Origin: Butyricicoccus_A sp964387535
GTDB lineage: Bacteria > Bacillota > Clostridia > Oscillospirales > Butyricicoccaceae
Direction: 5' to 3'
Length of the DNA: 64,000 bases
Assembly (NCBI GenBank): GCA_964387535.1
Contig: CAYLXH010000001.1
Location: 1-64,000 of the forward strand
Shown here: piece by piece, positions 1-7,997 of the stretch
Numbering within the stretch: the stretch's first letter is position 1
Layout of the letters: each line of letters begins with the position of its first letter
Made by a program: the position numbers and the translations under genes
Notes under the pieces: generated by a model
What the model was told of the DNA's origin: nothing
What the model saw: the letters and a program-made list of their open reading frames with translations, nothing else
The model's database searches: none

Positions 1-52
1 CACCGACACGGGGATTTTCAGTCCCCTGCTCTACCAACTGAGCTACAGAGGC
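1..52 (-). tRNA. tRNA-Phe (GAA), 3' part outside window
   Basis: Read on the minus strand from base 52: acceptor strand GCCTCTG, D-stem GCTC/GAGC, anticodon stem GGGGA/TCCCC around loop CTGAAAA, so the anticodon is GAA (phenylalanine). The sequence runs into the variable loop and the start of the T-arm, then leaves the window at base 1, so the T-loop and acceptor 3' strand cannot be checked. A consensus promoter lies 72 bases upstream. Confidence 0.95.
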
Positions 53-123
53 AAATCATTCTCCGCCATTTATCGGAGAACAGTTCCTGTCTCTCATACT
101 TTGCACTCGCGAAGTGCTTGTTT

Positions 124-152
124 ATTATATCGAAGCTTTCGACGGAAGTCAA
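124..152 (-). promoter_or_regulatory. sigma-A promoter of tRNA-Phe
   Basis: On the minus strand: -35 TTGACT (152-147), 17-base spacer, -10 TATAAT (129-124). The transcript would begin about 65 bases before the tRNA; that leader holds two small hairpins (GCACTTCGCGAGTGC and TCTCCG/CGGAGA arms). Confidence 0.85.
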
Positions 153-198
153 GCACTTTTTTATTTTTTCCCGCAAGCATTTTGCCAACCTCTTTCCG

Positions 199-231
199 AA
201 AAAATGCCGGGAGCTCTCGGAGAGCTCCCGG
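199..231 (-). terminator. intrinsic terminator of hsp20
   Basis: 11-bp perfect stem (207-217 with 221-231) and 3-base loop. On the minus strand it is followed by CATTTTTTC. It sits 14 bases after the hsp20 stop codon. Confidence 0.85.
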
Positions 232-245
232 TACCATGCTTATAT

Positions 246-668
246 TTACTGAATCTCCAAACGGCGAGAAGCCGGTGTAATCTCCGCCCTCTTCGGTAGA
301 GTCAGCCTCAGCACTCCGTTGTCATAGGATGCGGCAATCTGATCTCCCTCGATCTGAGAAATATCAAAGCTGCGGCTGTAGGAACCATAATATCGCTCCC
401 GACGCAGATAATTTCCCTTTTCGTCTTTTTCCTCCTGCTCGTTGGAATGGTTTGCCTGAATGGTCAGACGGTCTCCGTCAATATCAATCTGAATATCTTC
501 CTTCCGGAATCCCGGCAGCTCTGCTTCCAGAACGTAGTTCGCACCCTCGTCTTTGATATCGGTGCTGAATGCGCGAAGCGAGGAACCTCCGAAAAACTCC
601 CTTGCCATCTGATCCATCTCAGCAAACGGGTTCATCATACTTCTGTTCAAAGGCATCATGCTCAACAT
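246..668 (-). CDS. hsp20: small heat-shock protein, Hsp20/alpha-crystallin family
   Basis: 140-residue cytoplasmic ATP-independent holdase. A short methionine-rich N-terminus (residues 1-35) is followed by the alpha-crystallin domain (about 36-132), with the family's ELPGF turn near residue 50 and the NGVLRLTLPK signature near residue 116. The C-terminal tail is short. The start is fixed by AAGGAGG eight bases upstream. The gene is monocistronic: its own terminator lies downstream and a perfect CIRCE element about 130 bases upstream, which implies HrcA repression. In Bacillus many small Hsps are not under CIRCE, so the wiring is notable. Family assignment is certain; the in vivo client range is not known. 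Confidence 0.95.
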   Translation of the reverse strand: MLSMMPLNRSMMNPFAEMDQMAREFFGGSSLRAFSTDIKDEGANYVLEAELPGFRKEDIQIDIDGDRLTIQANHSNEQEEKDEKGNYLRRERYYGSYSRSFDISQIEGDQIAASYDNGVLRLTLPKRAEITPASRRLEIQ

Positions 669-754
669 TATAAATTCCTCCTTGCCTTCTGATCGGACCA
701 GGCTGTGGCCTCGTCCGATGCTCTTTTTTGTTTACGCTCTTATTTTATTCCGAA

Positions 755-784
755 ATTATGAAGAATTTTCATTGTTTTTGTGAA
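755..784 (-). promoter_or_regulatory. possible hsp20 promoter
   Basis: Minus strand: TTCACA (784-779), 18-base spacer, CATAAT (760-755). It is a moderate match lying between CIRCE and the gene. If it is the real promoter, CIRCE sits just upstream of -35 rather than over the start site as at htpG. An alternative weak -10 directly upstream of CIRCE (TTCAAT) would give the usual layout. Confidence 0.35.
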
Positions 785-797
785 TAGTTTTTTAATT

Positions 798-824
798 TTA
801 GCACTCTCAATATTAGAGTGCTAA
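798..824. promoter_or_regulatory. CIRCE element (HrcA operator) for hsp20
   Basis: Perfect inverted repeat TTAGCACTC (798-806), 9-base spacer, GAGTGCTAA (816-824), identical to the CIRCE consensus. It lies between the 3' end of the DMT gene and hsp20 and can only serve hsp20. Confidence 0.95.
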
Positions 825-850
825 AATTGAATAATTCTCTTTTTCACATA

Positions 851-1714
851 TTATGCTGCCAGCCACGCTCCGACAAGCATAATGCCAAGTGACGCAAAAA
901 AAGTTACGGAAGGCATTTCCTGAAAAATCACAAGTGATAACACGGTTCCGAGAAAGGGGGCCGTGGCATAATACGCACTCGTCCTGGCCGCCCCCAAAAT
1001 TCTCTGTGCATACACATAAAAGAAAATGCTCATGCCGTAAGCCACAGTCCCGACAGCCAGCACAGCAAACACACTCCAAACCGATGTCAGCCGTTCCCCC
1101 AACAGTCCAAACCCAATCACCAGAGAACCTCCACCGGATCCAAGACCTTTTAAAAGCACAATCTGCATCGGGTCTTTCGAGGAAATTTTTCTCGTGCAAT
1201 TGTTCTCCAAGCCCCAACAAACGCACGCCAGCAAAACCAGCAGCGAGCCATAAGAAAACGAGATGCTCGACACATCTTTCAACGACAGGATCAGGCAGGA
1301 TACCGTAATACAAACAATGCCCAGCCAAAGCCGACGGTTGATTTTCTCCTGAAATACGATCCAGGCGAGCAGTGCCGTCGCAACAATCTCAAAATGATTC
1401 AACAGGGAAGCATTCGCTGCCGTCGTCCCCATCAGCCCCCACAGAAAGCAGATCGGAGCTGCAATGTCCAAGATCATCATCATCACCGTATAGGGAAGAT
1501 CTTCCCGCGTCAGTCCGACTTCCGCTTTCTCTCCTCGCGTCGCGCGAACCAGTGCGACCACTCCCATGCTCAGCCCCGCGCCAACATAAAGAAAGCCCGC
1601 CATCAGCGTTGCCGGCATCGCATCCAGCAGCAGTTTCGAACAGGGTGCGTTGATTGCATAACACGCGGCCGCAAGCACGGCAAATGCGATTCCTTTCTTT
1701 CTATCCAAACACAT
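851..1714 (-). CDS. DMT-superfamily permease, EamA type
   Basis: 287-residue inner-membrane protein with about ten hydrophobic segments arranged as two EamA repeats, the usual layout of drug/metabolite exporters. The ATG at 1714 is chosen over an in-frame ATG eight codons upstream because AAGGAG lies eight bases before it. It is transcribed divergently from a TetR-family gene (start 1877); the 162-base gap holds two inverted repeats, so TetR control of this permease is plausible. The substrate cannot be told from sequence. Confidence 0.85.
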   Translation of the reverse strand: MCLDRKKGIAFAVLAAACYAINAPCSKLLLDAMPATLMAGFLYVGAGLSMGVVALVRATRGEKAEVGLTREDLPYTVMMMILDIAAPICFLWGLMGTTAANASLLNHFEIVATALLAWIVFQEKINRRLWLGIVCITVSCLILSLKDVSSISFSYGSLLVLLACVCWGLENNCTRKISSKDPMQIVLLKGLGSGGGSLVIGFGLLGERLTSVWSVFAVLAVGTVAYGMSIFFYVYAQRILGAARTSAYYATAPFLGTVLSLVIFQEMPSVTFFASLGIMLVGAWLAA

Positions 1715-1767
1715 CACGCTCACTCCTTGCATCGTCAAAAAAAATACAGTATACTATGTATGTTACA

Positions 1768-1780
1768 GAACAATCTGTTC
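1768..1780. promoter_or_regulatory. inverted repeat in the DMT/TetR divergent region
   Basis: GAACA-ATC-TGTTC, a perfect 13-base palindrome, flanked roughly symmetrically by ATACTAT (1751-1757) and ATAGTAT (1785-1791). A TATACT on the minus strand (1753-1748) could be the -10 of the permease. Candidate operator for the neighbouring TetR protein; not proven. Confidence 0.35.
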
Positions 1781-1827
1781 ACTGATAGTATGCGCGCTAT
1801 GTTTCTATCACACAACAATCAAATTCC

Positions 1828-1856
1828 GCCAATTGTCCGTTATGAAACAAATTGGC
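1828..1856. promoter_or_regulatory. inverted repeat just upstream of the TetR gene
   Basis: GCCAATT (1828-1834) and AATTGGC (1850-1856) are perfect arms around 15 bases, ending 20 bases before the TetR start codon. It could be an autoregulatory operator or an mRNA hairpin close to the ribosome site. Confidence 0.35.
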
Positions 1857-1876
1857 AGCATTGTACGGAGAATGAT

Positions 1877-2422
1877 ATGGATCGAAGACAACAAAAAACA
1901 CGGGATGCCATCTTTACGGCGCTCTCTCTTCTGCTTCAAACCAAGCGATATGAACAAATTACCGTGCAAAATATTATTGACACGGCGAATATCGGACGCA
2001 GCACCTTTTATGCACACTTTGAAACCAAGGACGACCTGCTGCGCTCTCTGTGCAAACAGATTTTTGACCATATTTTTTCTGACGCGCTGATTGGAGAGCA
2101 ATCACACGATTTCTCTCAGGATCAACCCAGCTTACCCCAACGTCTTACCCATCTGCTGTACCATCTCAGGGATCAGCGCAGCATCGTCGCCAGTGTGCTC
2201 TCCGGTGACAGTCGAAACATATTTCTGCACTATTTTACCAGCTATTTGACAACTCTCTTTTCCAACGAGATCACCACCACACCGGATATTCCTCACGAGT
2301 ACACCCTGCATCTTTCTGTGTGCGCTTTCGAGGAAACCGTGATCTGGTGGGTCAGCACCGGAATGGTCCATTCTCCTGAGCAAACGATCTCCTTTTATCA
2401 AAAAACCATCTCACTGCCATAA
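1877..2422 (+). CDS. TetR/AcrR-family transcriptional regulator
   Basis: 181 residues. Residues 1-50 form a typical TetR helix-turn-helix (start MDRRQQKTRDAI; recognition segment IGRSTFYAHF near residue 40). The C-terminal ligand domain resembles the TetR_C_7 type common in Firmicutes. The ATG at 1877 has GGAG six bases upstream; longer in-frame extensions run antisense through the permease and are not credible. Divergent from the DMT permease at 851-1714, its likely target. Ligand unknown. A terminator follows directly. Confidence 0.9.
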   Translation: MDRRQQKTRDAIFTALSLLLQTKRYEQITVQNIIDTANIGRSTFYAHFETKDDLLRSLCKQIFDHIFSDALIGEQSHDFSQDQPSLPQRLTHLLYHLRDQRSIVASVLSGDSRNIFLHYFTSYLTTLFSNEITTTPDIPHEYTLHLSVCAFEETVIWWVSTGMVHSPEQTISFYQKTISLP

Positions 2423-2425
2423 TCC

Positions 2426-2463
2426 ATCCACCCCTGTCAAACAGGGACTGGGTGGATTTTTCT
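2426..2463 (+). terminator. intrinsic terminator of the TetR gene
   Basis: ATCCACCC (2426-2433) pairs with GGGTGGAT (2450-2457), with extra CTG/CAG pairing inside, followed by TTTTTC. Confidence 0.8.
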
Positions 2464-2482
2464 TGTATGTCCGAACAGCAAC

Positions 2483-2513
2483 AAAGGACTGCGGCAGAGC
2501 GCCGCAGTCCTTT
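2483..2513 (-). terminator. terminator of the cobalamin/tetrapyrrole operon
   Basis: 13-bp perfect stem (2483-2495 with 2501-2513), 5-base loop, 12 bases after the hemL stop. The minus-strand tail is TTGTTGCTGTT, a weak but plausible U tract. No other terminator is seen in the preceding 24 kb. Confidence 0.75.
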
Positions 2514-2525
2514 GCTGCTCTATTT

Positions 2526-3812
2526 TTACTTCTGTGCCATAAAATAATCCCGCATGATCTGCAATGTCTGTTCCAGTTCTTCCCTGGTGTGTGCCATCGA
2601 CAGGAACATTGCCTCGAACTGTGCCGGAGCCAGATAAATGCCGTGGTTCAGCATATAGTTGCAGTACGCTGCGTATGCCTTCGTATCCGATGTCTTTGCG
2701 CTCTCATAATCCGTTACGCGTTCTCCGGTAAAGAACAGGCTGCCGAGCGAGCCGATGTGGTTTACCTGCCACGGATATCCGGCCTCACGCACAATCTGCT
2801 GCATCGCTTCGAAAAACCAGTCTCCCAACGCATTCAAGCGGTCATATTCCTCCGGATGCTCGTTCAAATAACCGAGCTGCGCCATTCCGGCCGCCATCGC
2901 CACCGGATTGCCGCTCAGTGTTCCGGCCTGATAGACCGCGCCGACGGGCGCAACCATCTCCATAACCTCACGCCGTCCGCCATACGCGCCAACCGGCATA
3001 CCTGCACCAATGATCTTGCCAAACGTGGTCAAATCCGACTGCACGCCAAAGTATCCCTGTGCACCGTCCGATCCCAGACGGAACCCTGTGATCACCTCAT
3101 CAAAAATCAGCAGTGCGCCATACTGATCACACAGATCGCGCAGGCCCTGCAAAAATCCCTCTGCCGGAAGCACCGTGCCCATGTTGGCACCCACCGGCTC
3201 CACAACAACCGCGGCAATTTCCTCTCCGCACGCTGCAAAATGCGCGCGTACGCTGTCCAGATTATTGAAATCCGCCGTCAGCGTGTCTTTCGTGTAGCCG
3301 GACGGCACGCCGAGGGAATCCGGCACACCTGCCGTCATGACGCCGGAACCAGCCTTGACCAGCAATCCATCCGAATGACCGTGATAGCACCCGTTGAATT
3401 TGATGATCTTATCCCGACGCGTAAAGCCGCGTGCTGCGCGAATCGCGCTCATGACCGCCTCGGTTCCCGAGTTCACCATGCGCACCATTTCCACCGACGG
3501 AACCATACTGCAAATCAGCTCCGCCATCATCACTTCCGCCTGCGTCGCCGCACCAAAACTCAGTCCATTCTGTGCCGCTTTGACAACAGCATCATATACC
3601 GGCTGAAAATTGTGTCCCAGAATCATAGGGCCCCATGAACTGACAAAATCAATATACTGGTTTCCGTCCTCGTCCCACAGATAGCTCTTATCCGCTTTCG
3701 TGATAAACCGCGGGGTCGATCCGATGGATCCAAACGCGCGAACCGGCGAATTGACACCGCCCGGAATGTGTTTGACCGCACGGGCAAACAGCTGCTCTGA
3801 TCGTGTACTCAT
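2526..3812 (-). CDS. hemL: glutamate-1-semialdehyde 2,1-aminomutase
   Basis: Converts glutamate-1-semialdehyde to 5-aminolevulinate, the second step of the C5 route to tetrapyrroles; cytoplasmic PLP enzyme. 428 residues, the normal family length. The N-terminal FARAVKHIPGGVNSPVRAF is diagnostic; IFDEVITGFR (about 236-245) holds the PLP-stacking Asp, and TTFGKIIGAG carries the PLP lysine K266. Start 3812 has AAAGGAG seven bases upstream. Last gene of the operon, 42 bases after cobA/hemD. It works with hemA upstream to feed the corrin branch. Confidence 0.97.
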   Translation of the reverse strand: MSTRSEQLFARAVKHIPGGVNSPVRAFGSIGSTPRFITKADKSYLWDEDGNQYIDFVSSWGPMILGHNFQPVYDAVVKAAQNGLSFGAATQAEVMMAELICSMVPSVEMVRMVNSGTEAVMSAIRAARGFTRRDKIIKFNGCYHGHSDGLLVKAGSGVMTAGVPDSLGVPSGYTKDTLTADFNNLDSVRAHFAACGEEIAAVVVEPVGANMGTVLPAEGFLQGLRDLCDQYGALLIFDEVITGFRLGSDGAQGYFGVQSDLTTFGKIIGAGMPVGAYGGRREVMEMVAPVGAVYQAGTLSGNPVAMAAGMAQLGYLNEHPEEYDRLNALGDWFFEAMQQIVREAGYPWQVNHIGSLGSLFFTGERVTDYESAKTSDTKAYAAYCNYMLNHGIYLAPAQFEAMFLSMAHTREELEQTLQIMRDYFMAQK

Positions 3813-3854
3813 GTGATAACTCCTTTCTATTCCTTGCAACATTCATCTATTTTT

Positions 3855-5372
3855 TCACACGGGCTTGCTTTCCCGATAATACCGCACGGCGGCTTCCGCC
3901 AGTGCCTCCAGCGTCGCCTGCTCTGCGGTCACCGTATGCATTCCCTGCTCTGCCGCCGCGTTCGCGGTCTGCCGTCCGATACAGATTGCGGTAACACGCT
4001 GCCGCTCGGCTCCCGGTACCAGCCGTGCAAATCCCTGCACCGTGGACGCACTCGTAAACACTGCCATGTCCAGCTCCCCGTCCGCGACAGCCTGCGACAC
4101 ATCCACACCAGAAGGAGTGTCATACACGGTATCGTAGATCGGAAGATCGGTGATTGAGACGGTTTTCCTCCTGCTTATCTCGTCCACCAGTTCGGCAGTA
4201 CCGACGCGTGCCCGCGGAATGAGAATCCGGTCTCCGTCGCAGCAGCGTTCTCCGATGGCCTGTCCCAGATGCTTCCCGTCATAGACCTCCGGAATCAGAT
4301 CTGCGACAATTCCATAGCGGCGCAGCTCCTTCGCCGTACCTCTGCCGATCGCCGCAATCGTTCCCTGACCGAACCGGCGGATATCCACATTGCGTTCCTG
4401 CATCGCTTCACAAAAGACCGATACGCCCGCCTGCGACGTGAACACCAGATAATCGTAGGTGTTCAACCGCGCAATCGCGTCATCCAACGCCGGGTTGGGA
4501 CAAATCCGCTCCGTGCGGATGGTCGGAAGCTCCCACACCTCGGCTCCCAGCTCGCGCAGTCGGTCCGACAGTGCGGAGCCGCGCGCCCGGGGACGGGTGA
4601 CGGCAATTCTTGCACCAAACAGCGGACGCTGCTCGGCCCAGGCAAACTCCTGCGCGTACGTACACACTGCCCCGACGACCACAATGGCCGGCATCGCAAT
4701 TCTCTGTCTTTGCACCTCTTCTGTCAGCGTGGACACCGTCGCAACAATGCGCTTTTGCCGCGCTGTCGTTCCCTGCTGCAAGATCGACGCCGGCGTCTCG
4801 GGATCCATTCCCGCCGCCAGCAGGCCGCTGCAAAGATCCGGCAGTGCAGTCACACCCATCAAAAAGATCAGTGTACCCTTTGTCCGAACCAGCGCTTCAA
4901 AATCAATATCGTATTTCTGTCCGGCCCGTCTGTGCCCCGTGATAATATGCACTGAGGAGGCCGCATCCCGATGGGTCACCGGAATCCCATTATACGCCGG
5001 TACGGAAATCGCCGAAGTAATCCCCGGCACAATCTCATACGGAATGCCATGCTTTACCAGCAGCTCCAGCTCCTCTCCGCCGCGCCCGAACACAAACGGA
5101 TCCCCTCCTTTGAGGCGAACCACCGTCTTACCCTCCCGTGCCTTGTCCAGCAGCAGCCGATTGATCTGCTCCTGCGGCATCGTGTGATGTCCCGCTCGCT
5201 TGCCGACATCAATCGTTTCTGCTCGCTCCGGCAGAAGCAGCATCATACTCTGTCCGATCAAACGGTCATAGACAACGACATCCGCCTGTTCCAAAACCTG
5301 CCTGCCGCGCACCGTCATCAGGCCAATATCCGATGGCCCGGCGCCGACCAGATACACTTTTCCCTGTTTCAT
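3855..5372 (-). CDS. cobA/hemD: uroporphyrinogen-III C-methyltransferase / uroporphyrinogen-III synthase fusion
   Basis: 505-residue two-domain protein. Residues 1-245 are a SUMT domain (VYLVGAGPSDIGLMT SAM loop near residue 6, VVRLKGGDPFVFGRGGEE near 85, VVPGITSA near 110) that methylates C2 and C7 to make precorrin-2. Residues 250-505 are HemD, which closes hydroxymethylbilane into uroporphyrinogen III. The fusion is common in clostridia and channels flux to sirohaem/cobalamin. The ATG at 5372 overlaps the hemC stop by four bases. It is named here for the SUMT CobA, not the adenosyltransferase also called CobA. Confidence 0.95.
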   Translation of the reverse strand: MKQGKVYLVGAGPSDIGLMTVRGRQVLEQADVVVYDRLIGQSMMLLLPERAETIDVGKRAGHHTMPQEQINRLLLDKAREGKTVVRLKGGDPFVFGRGGEELELLVKHGIPYEIVPGITSAISVPAYNGIPVTHRDAASSVHIITGHRRAGQKYDIDFEALVRTKGTLIFLMGVTALPDLCSGLLAAGMDPETPASILQQGTTARQKRIVATVSTLTEEVQRQRIAMPAIVVVGAVCTYAQEFAWAEQRPLFGARIAVTRPRARGSALSDRLRELGAEVWELPTIRTERICPNPALDDAIARLNTYDYLVFTSQAGVSVFCEAMQERNVDIRRFGQGTIAAIGRGTAKELRRYGIVADLIPEVYDGKHLGQAIGERCCDGDRILIPRARVGTAELVDEISRRKTVSITDLPIYDTVYDTPSGVDVSQAVADGELDMAVFTSASTVQGFARLVPGAERQRVTAICIGRQTANAAAEQGMHTVTAEQATLEALAEAAVRYYRESKPV

Positions 5373-6253
5373 CGCACTGCCCTCATCATCTCTTCCGCCA
5401 GCCGGATCCCCAATGTCTCCGCGTCCCTGCGGTCGCCCTCTGCACGCCGGCGCACACAGGTTCCCGTGCGCTCGTCGTAGAACAATCCGGCAACACACAG
5501 GGTCTCTCGTCCGCTCAGCCATGCATACGCGGCCGTCGGCGTGGTACACCCGCCGTTCAGCGCCGCCAGAAACGCCCGCTCACACCGTGACGTATCCCGG
5601 CTCTCTGCATCAAAAAACCCTTCCAGATACGAGTAGTCCTCTCCCCTTCGGCCCTGCACCGCCAGTACACCTTGTCCCGCCGCCGGAATCATCTCCTCTG
5701 TCGAAAAGATCCGGGAAATCCGATTCTGCAACCCCAGACGCTTGAGCCCGGCGACCGCCAAAACCGTCGCACTGTACTGTCCTTCGTCCAGTTTGCGTAG
5801 CCGCGTCTGTACATTGCCGCGAATCGGAGCAAAGGTTGCCTGCGGGAACAGCTCACGCAGCTGAACAATCCGGCGGCGGCTCGCACAGCCGATCGGCAGA
5901 GAAGCATCCATCTCCGTCCGTCCTTCCGGCATAATCAGGGCATCCCTCGGGTCCTCCCGCCGGGAATAGCCGAGCAGCGGCAGCTCTGGCGAAAGCTCCA
6001 CCGGAACGTCCTTCAAGCTGTGGACGGACACGTCACTCCGTCGGTCGAGCAGCGCCTGATCCAGCTCCTTGACAAACAGTCCCTTTCCCCCCACTTTGTC
6101 CAGTGTCCGGTCAAGGATCCGATCTCCTGTCGTGGTCAGTCGCACCAGCTCGGATGACATCCCCGGCTCATTCTCCGCCAGGTAGTCCGCCAGCATCTGG
6201 GCCTGAATGACGGCCAGCTTGCTGGCGCGCGTTCCAATTCGTACCAATCTCAT
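5369..6253 (-). CDS. hemC: hydroxymethylbilane synthase (porphobilinogen deaminase)
   Basis: Polymerises four porphobilinogens to hydroxymethylbilane. 294 residues. The VHSLKDVP motif holds catalytic Asp82; Cys236 in LNGGCTTP is the dipyrromethane cofactor attachment site. The N-terminal RIGTRASKLA is typical. Overlaps sirC by four bases (ATGA) and cobA/hemD by four bases, so it is translationally coupled. Its substrate needs HemB, which is not encoded anywhere in this operon. Confidence 0.97.
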   Translation of the reverse strand: MRLVRIGTRASKLAVIQAQMLADYLAENEPGMSSELVRLTTTGDRILDRTLDKVGGKGLFVKELDQALLDRRSDVSVHSLKDVPVELSPELPLLGYSRREDPRDALIMPEGRTEMDASLPIGCASRRRIVQLRELFPQATFAPIRGNVQTRLRKLDEGQYSATVLAVAGLKRLGLQNRISRIFSTEEMIPAAGQGVLAVQGRRGEDYSYLEGFFDAESRDTSRCERAFLAALNGGCTTPTAAYAWLSGRETLCVAGLFYDERTGTCVRRRAEGDRRDAETLGIRLAEEMMRAVR

Positions 6254-6723
6254 GGATTCTTCTCCTCTTCCTCTGCCAGCATCTCGCGGAGCGCGGCACT
6301 CACCGCTTTCACCTTGCCGTGGTCTGCGCCGCCGGAGCTGATCCCCACGACCAACCCGTCGTGCTCCATCAGCGCAGGAAAATAAAAATCACACAGCCTC
6401 TGATCTGAGGCAATGTTGACCGGGATCCCTTTTTCGCGGCACTCGTCATAAATCTGTCGGTCGACCTGCGCATCGTCCGTCGCAGACAGCACCAGCATCA
6501 CGTTCGGAATCGTTCCCATACGATACCGCATGCGAATGACGGTCACCTGTGCGGCATACTGCTCTGCCAGCTCCTGTACCTCCTGGCTGATCTCCGGAGC
6601 GGTCACAGTGACGTGCGCCCCAAAGCGCAGCAGTCCGCGCAGACGGCGGGCCGCAATCCGTCCCGCACCGTACAGCGCAATGGGTTTTCCCTCCATCTCC
6701 ACAAACAGCGGAAAATAACTCAT
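6250..6723 (-). CDS. sirC: precorrin-2 dehydrogenase (CysG N-terminal / SirC type)
   Basis: Oxidises precorrin-2 to sirohydrochlorin with NAD+, the substrate for the cobaltochelatase CbiK further upstream in the operon. 157 residues: a Rossmann GAGRIAARR dinucleotide loop near residue 19 and the family motif IPVNIASDQRLCDFYFPA near residue 100. The C-terminal dimer/ferrochelatase helices of Met8p/CysG are mostly missing, leaving only a short KVKAVSAALREML helix, so metal insertion is probably left to CbiK. The ATG at 6723 overlaps the hemA stop. Only this start gives the family N-terminus. Confidence 0.9.
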   Translation of the reverse strand: MSYFPLFVEMEGKPIALYGAGRIAARRLRGLLRFGAHVTVTAPEISQEVQELAEQYAAQVTVIRMRYRMGTIPNVMLVLSATDDAQVDRQIYDECREKGIPVNIASDQRLCDFYFPALMEHDGLVVGISSGGADHGKVKAVSAALREMLAEEEEKNP

Positions 6724-7994
6724 GGCTGTTCCTCCGGATAGGCCTGTGCAAACGCATCCAGACAAGCGCGCAGCGTTTCCGGCTCCGCTGTATCGCGCAG
6801 CGCGAACAGCAGCTTGCTCACCACCTTGGCACTGGAACGCTGAATGGACTGCTCCAGCACATTCTGTGCTTTGGTAGAAATTTCCACTTCGCCAAACGCT
6901 TTGCCCGTCCGCCAGCAGACGTCCTTCGCCGCCTCCTGGCTGATCCGCTGAATCTGCGGGATGAACTCCCTGCACTCGTACCACGACACAAACTCCTCCA
7001 CGCTTCCGCACAACAACTCATGCGCCTGCTCCATCTGTCTCCGGGTCTCCTCGGACTGACGGTCCACCGCAAACGAATCAATATCATACACCGTGGCATA
7101 CGGCAGCGATGCAATCTCCGGGTCAATGTCACGCGGCACCGCAAGGTCCAGGAACAGCTTGGGCTGCGTCAGATTCAGCGCTTCCAGATCTTCCCGACGC
7201 AGCGTCAGATTGGGGCTCGCCGTCGCCGAGACGATGACCGAGCACTGCGGCAGATACGCATAGCGTTCGCCGTAATGAATGCGGCGGCATCCCTCGGGAA
7301 TCTGTACCATGCCGCTCCGGTACTGACGCACTGTAACTGTTACGTCTGCGCCCTGCTCCCGCAGTGCCGTCGCGGTCAGCCTGCCCATCTCACCGTTTCC
7401 GATGACCATACAGCGCAGGCCGTCAAAACAGTATCCCTGCTGTTTGAGCTGCGCAATCGCCGACGAAATGGCAGAGGAGTTGGATTTGTGGAATGTAATT
7501 TCGGTTTTCACCTGTTTTCCGGCCGTCACGGCCATCCGAAACAGGACTTCCATCACTTTGTCCGTCGTCTCCGCCTCGCGCGCCTCCGACAACGCTTCCT
7601 TGACCTGCATCAGGATCTGATCCTCTCCCACAATGCGGGATTCCATGCCAGATGCAAGGGCAAACAGGTGCTCCACCGCATCCCGTCCGCTTCGCCAGAC
7701 AAATGCCTTGCGGTGCTCCTCCGGTGCCTGCTGTTTGAGCGCACAAAGGCACTCATACACCGTCTCCCTCTGCCCCTCTGCCGCGCTCAGGTAGACCTCC
7801 ATGCGGTTGCACGTAGACAGCATCACACAGCCGTTCACGCCCTCGATGTCGGCAATCGCCCGGACTGCCTCCCGCAGCCTCGTTTTCGTAAACGAAAATT
7901 TTTCTCTCTGTTCCAGCGATGCGACACTGTGGTCAATGCCCAGCATCTGGACATTCATCGCGGATATGCTATCTTGTTTTGTTGTTTTTTGCAT
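6720..7994 (-). CDS. hemA: glutamyl-tRNA reductase
   Basis: First committed tetrapyrrole enzyme: reduces Glu-tRNA to glutamate-1-semialdehyde with NADPH. 424 residues with catalytic Cys62 in LSTCNRMEVY, the Rossmann CMVIGNGEMG segment near residue 193 and the C-terminal dimerisation helix. A 12-residue extension precedes the usual MNVQMLGIDH start; the ATG at 7994 is kept because an AGGG-type site precedes it and none precedes Met13. Three bases follow the cbiC stop. This puts ALA supply under B12 riboswitch control. Confidence 0.96.
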   Translation of the reverse strand: MQKTTKQDSISAMNVQMLGIDHSVASLEQREKFSFTKTRLREAVRAIADIEGVNGCVMLSTCNRMEVYLSAAEGQRETVYECLCALKQQAPEEHRKAFVWRSGRDAVEHLFALASGMESRIVGEDQILMQVKEALSEAREAETTDKVMEVLFRMAVTAGKQVKTEITFHKSNSSAISSAIAQLKQQGYCFDGLRCMVIGNGEMGRLTATALREQGADVTVTVRQYRSGMVQIPEGCRRIHYGERYAYLPQCSVIVSATASPNLTLRREDLEALNLTQPKLFLDLAVPRDIDPEIASLPYATVYDIDSFAVDRQSEETRRQMEQAHELLCGSVEEFVSWYECREFIPQIQRISQEAAKDVCWRTGKAFGEVEISTKAQNVLEQSIQRSSAKVVSKLLFALRDTAEPETLRACLDAFAQAYPEEQP

Positions 7995-7997
7995 CGT

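Noticed and set aside
2463..3638. 391-codon open frame on the plus strand opposite hemL
   Set aside because: Arg/His-rich shadow of hemL in another frame; no ribosome site or family resemblance, while the minus-strand frame is a textbook HemL.
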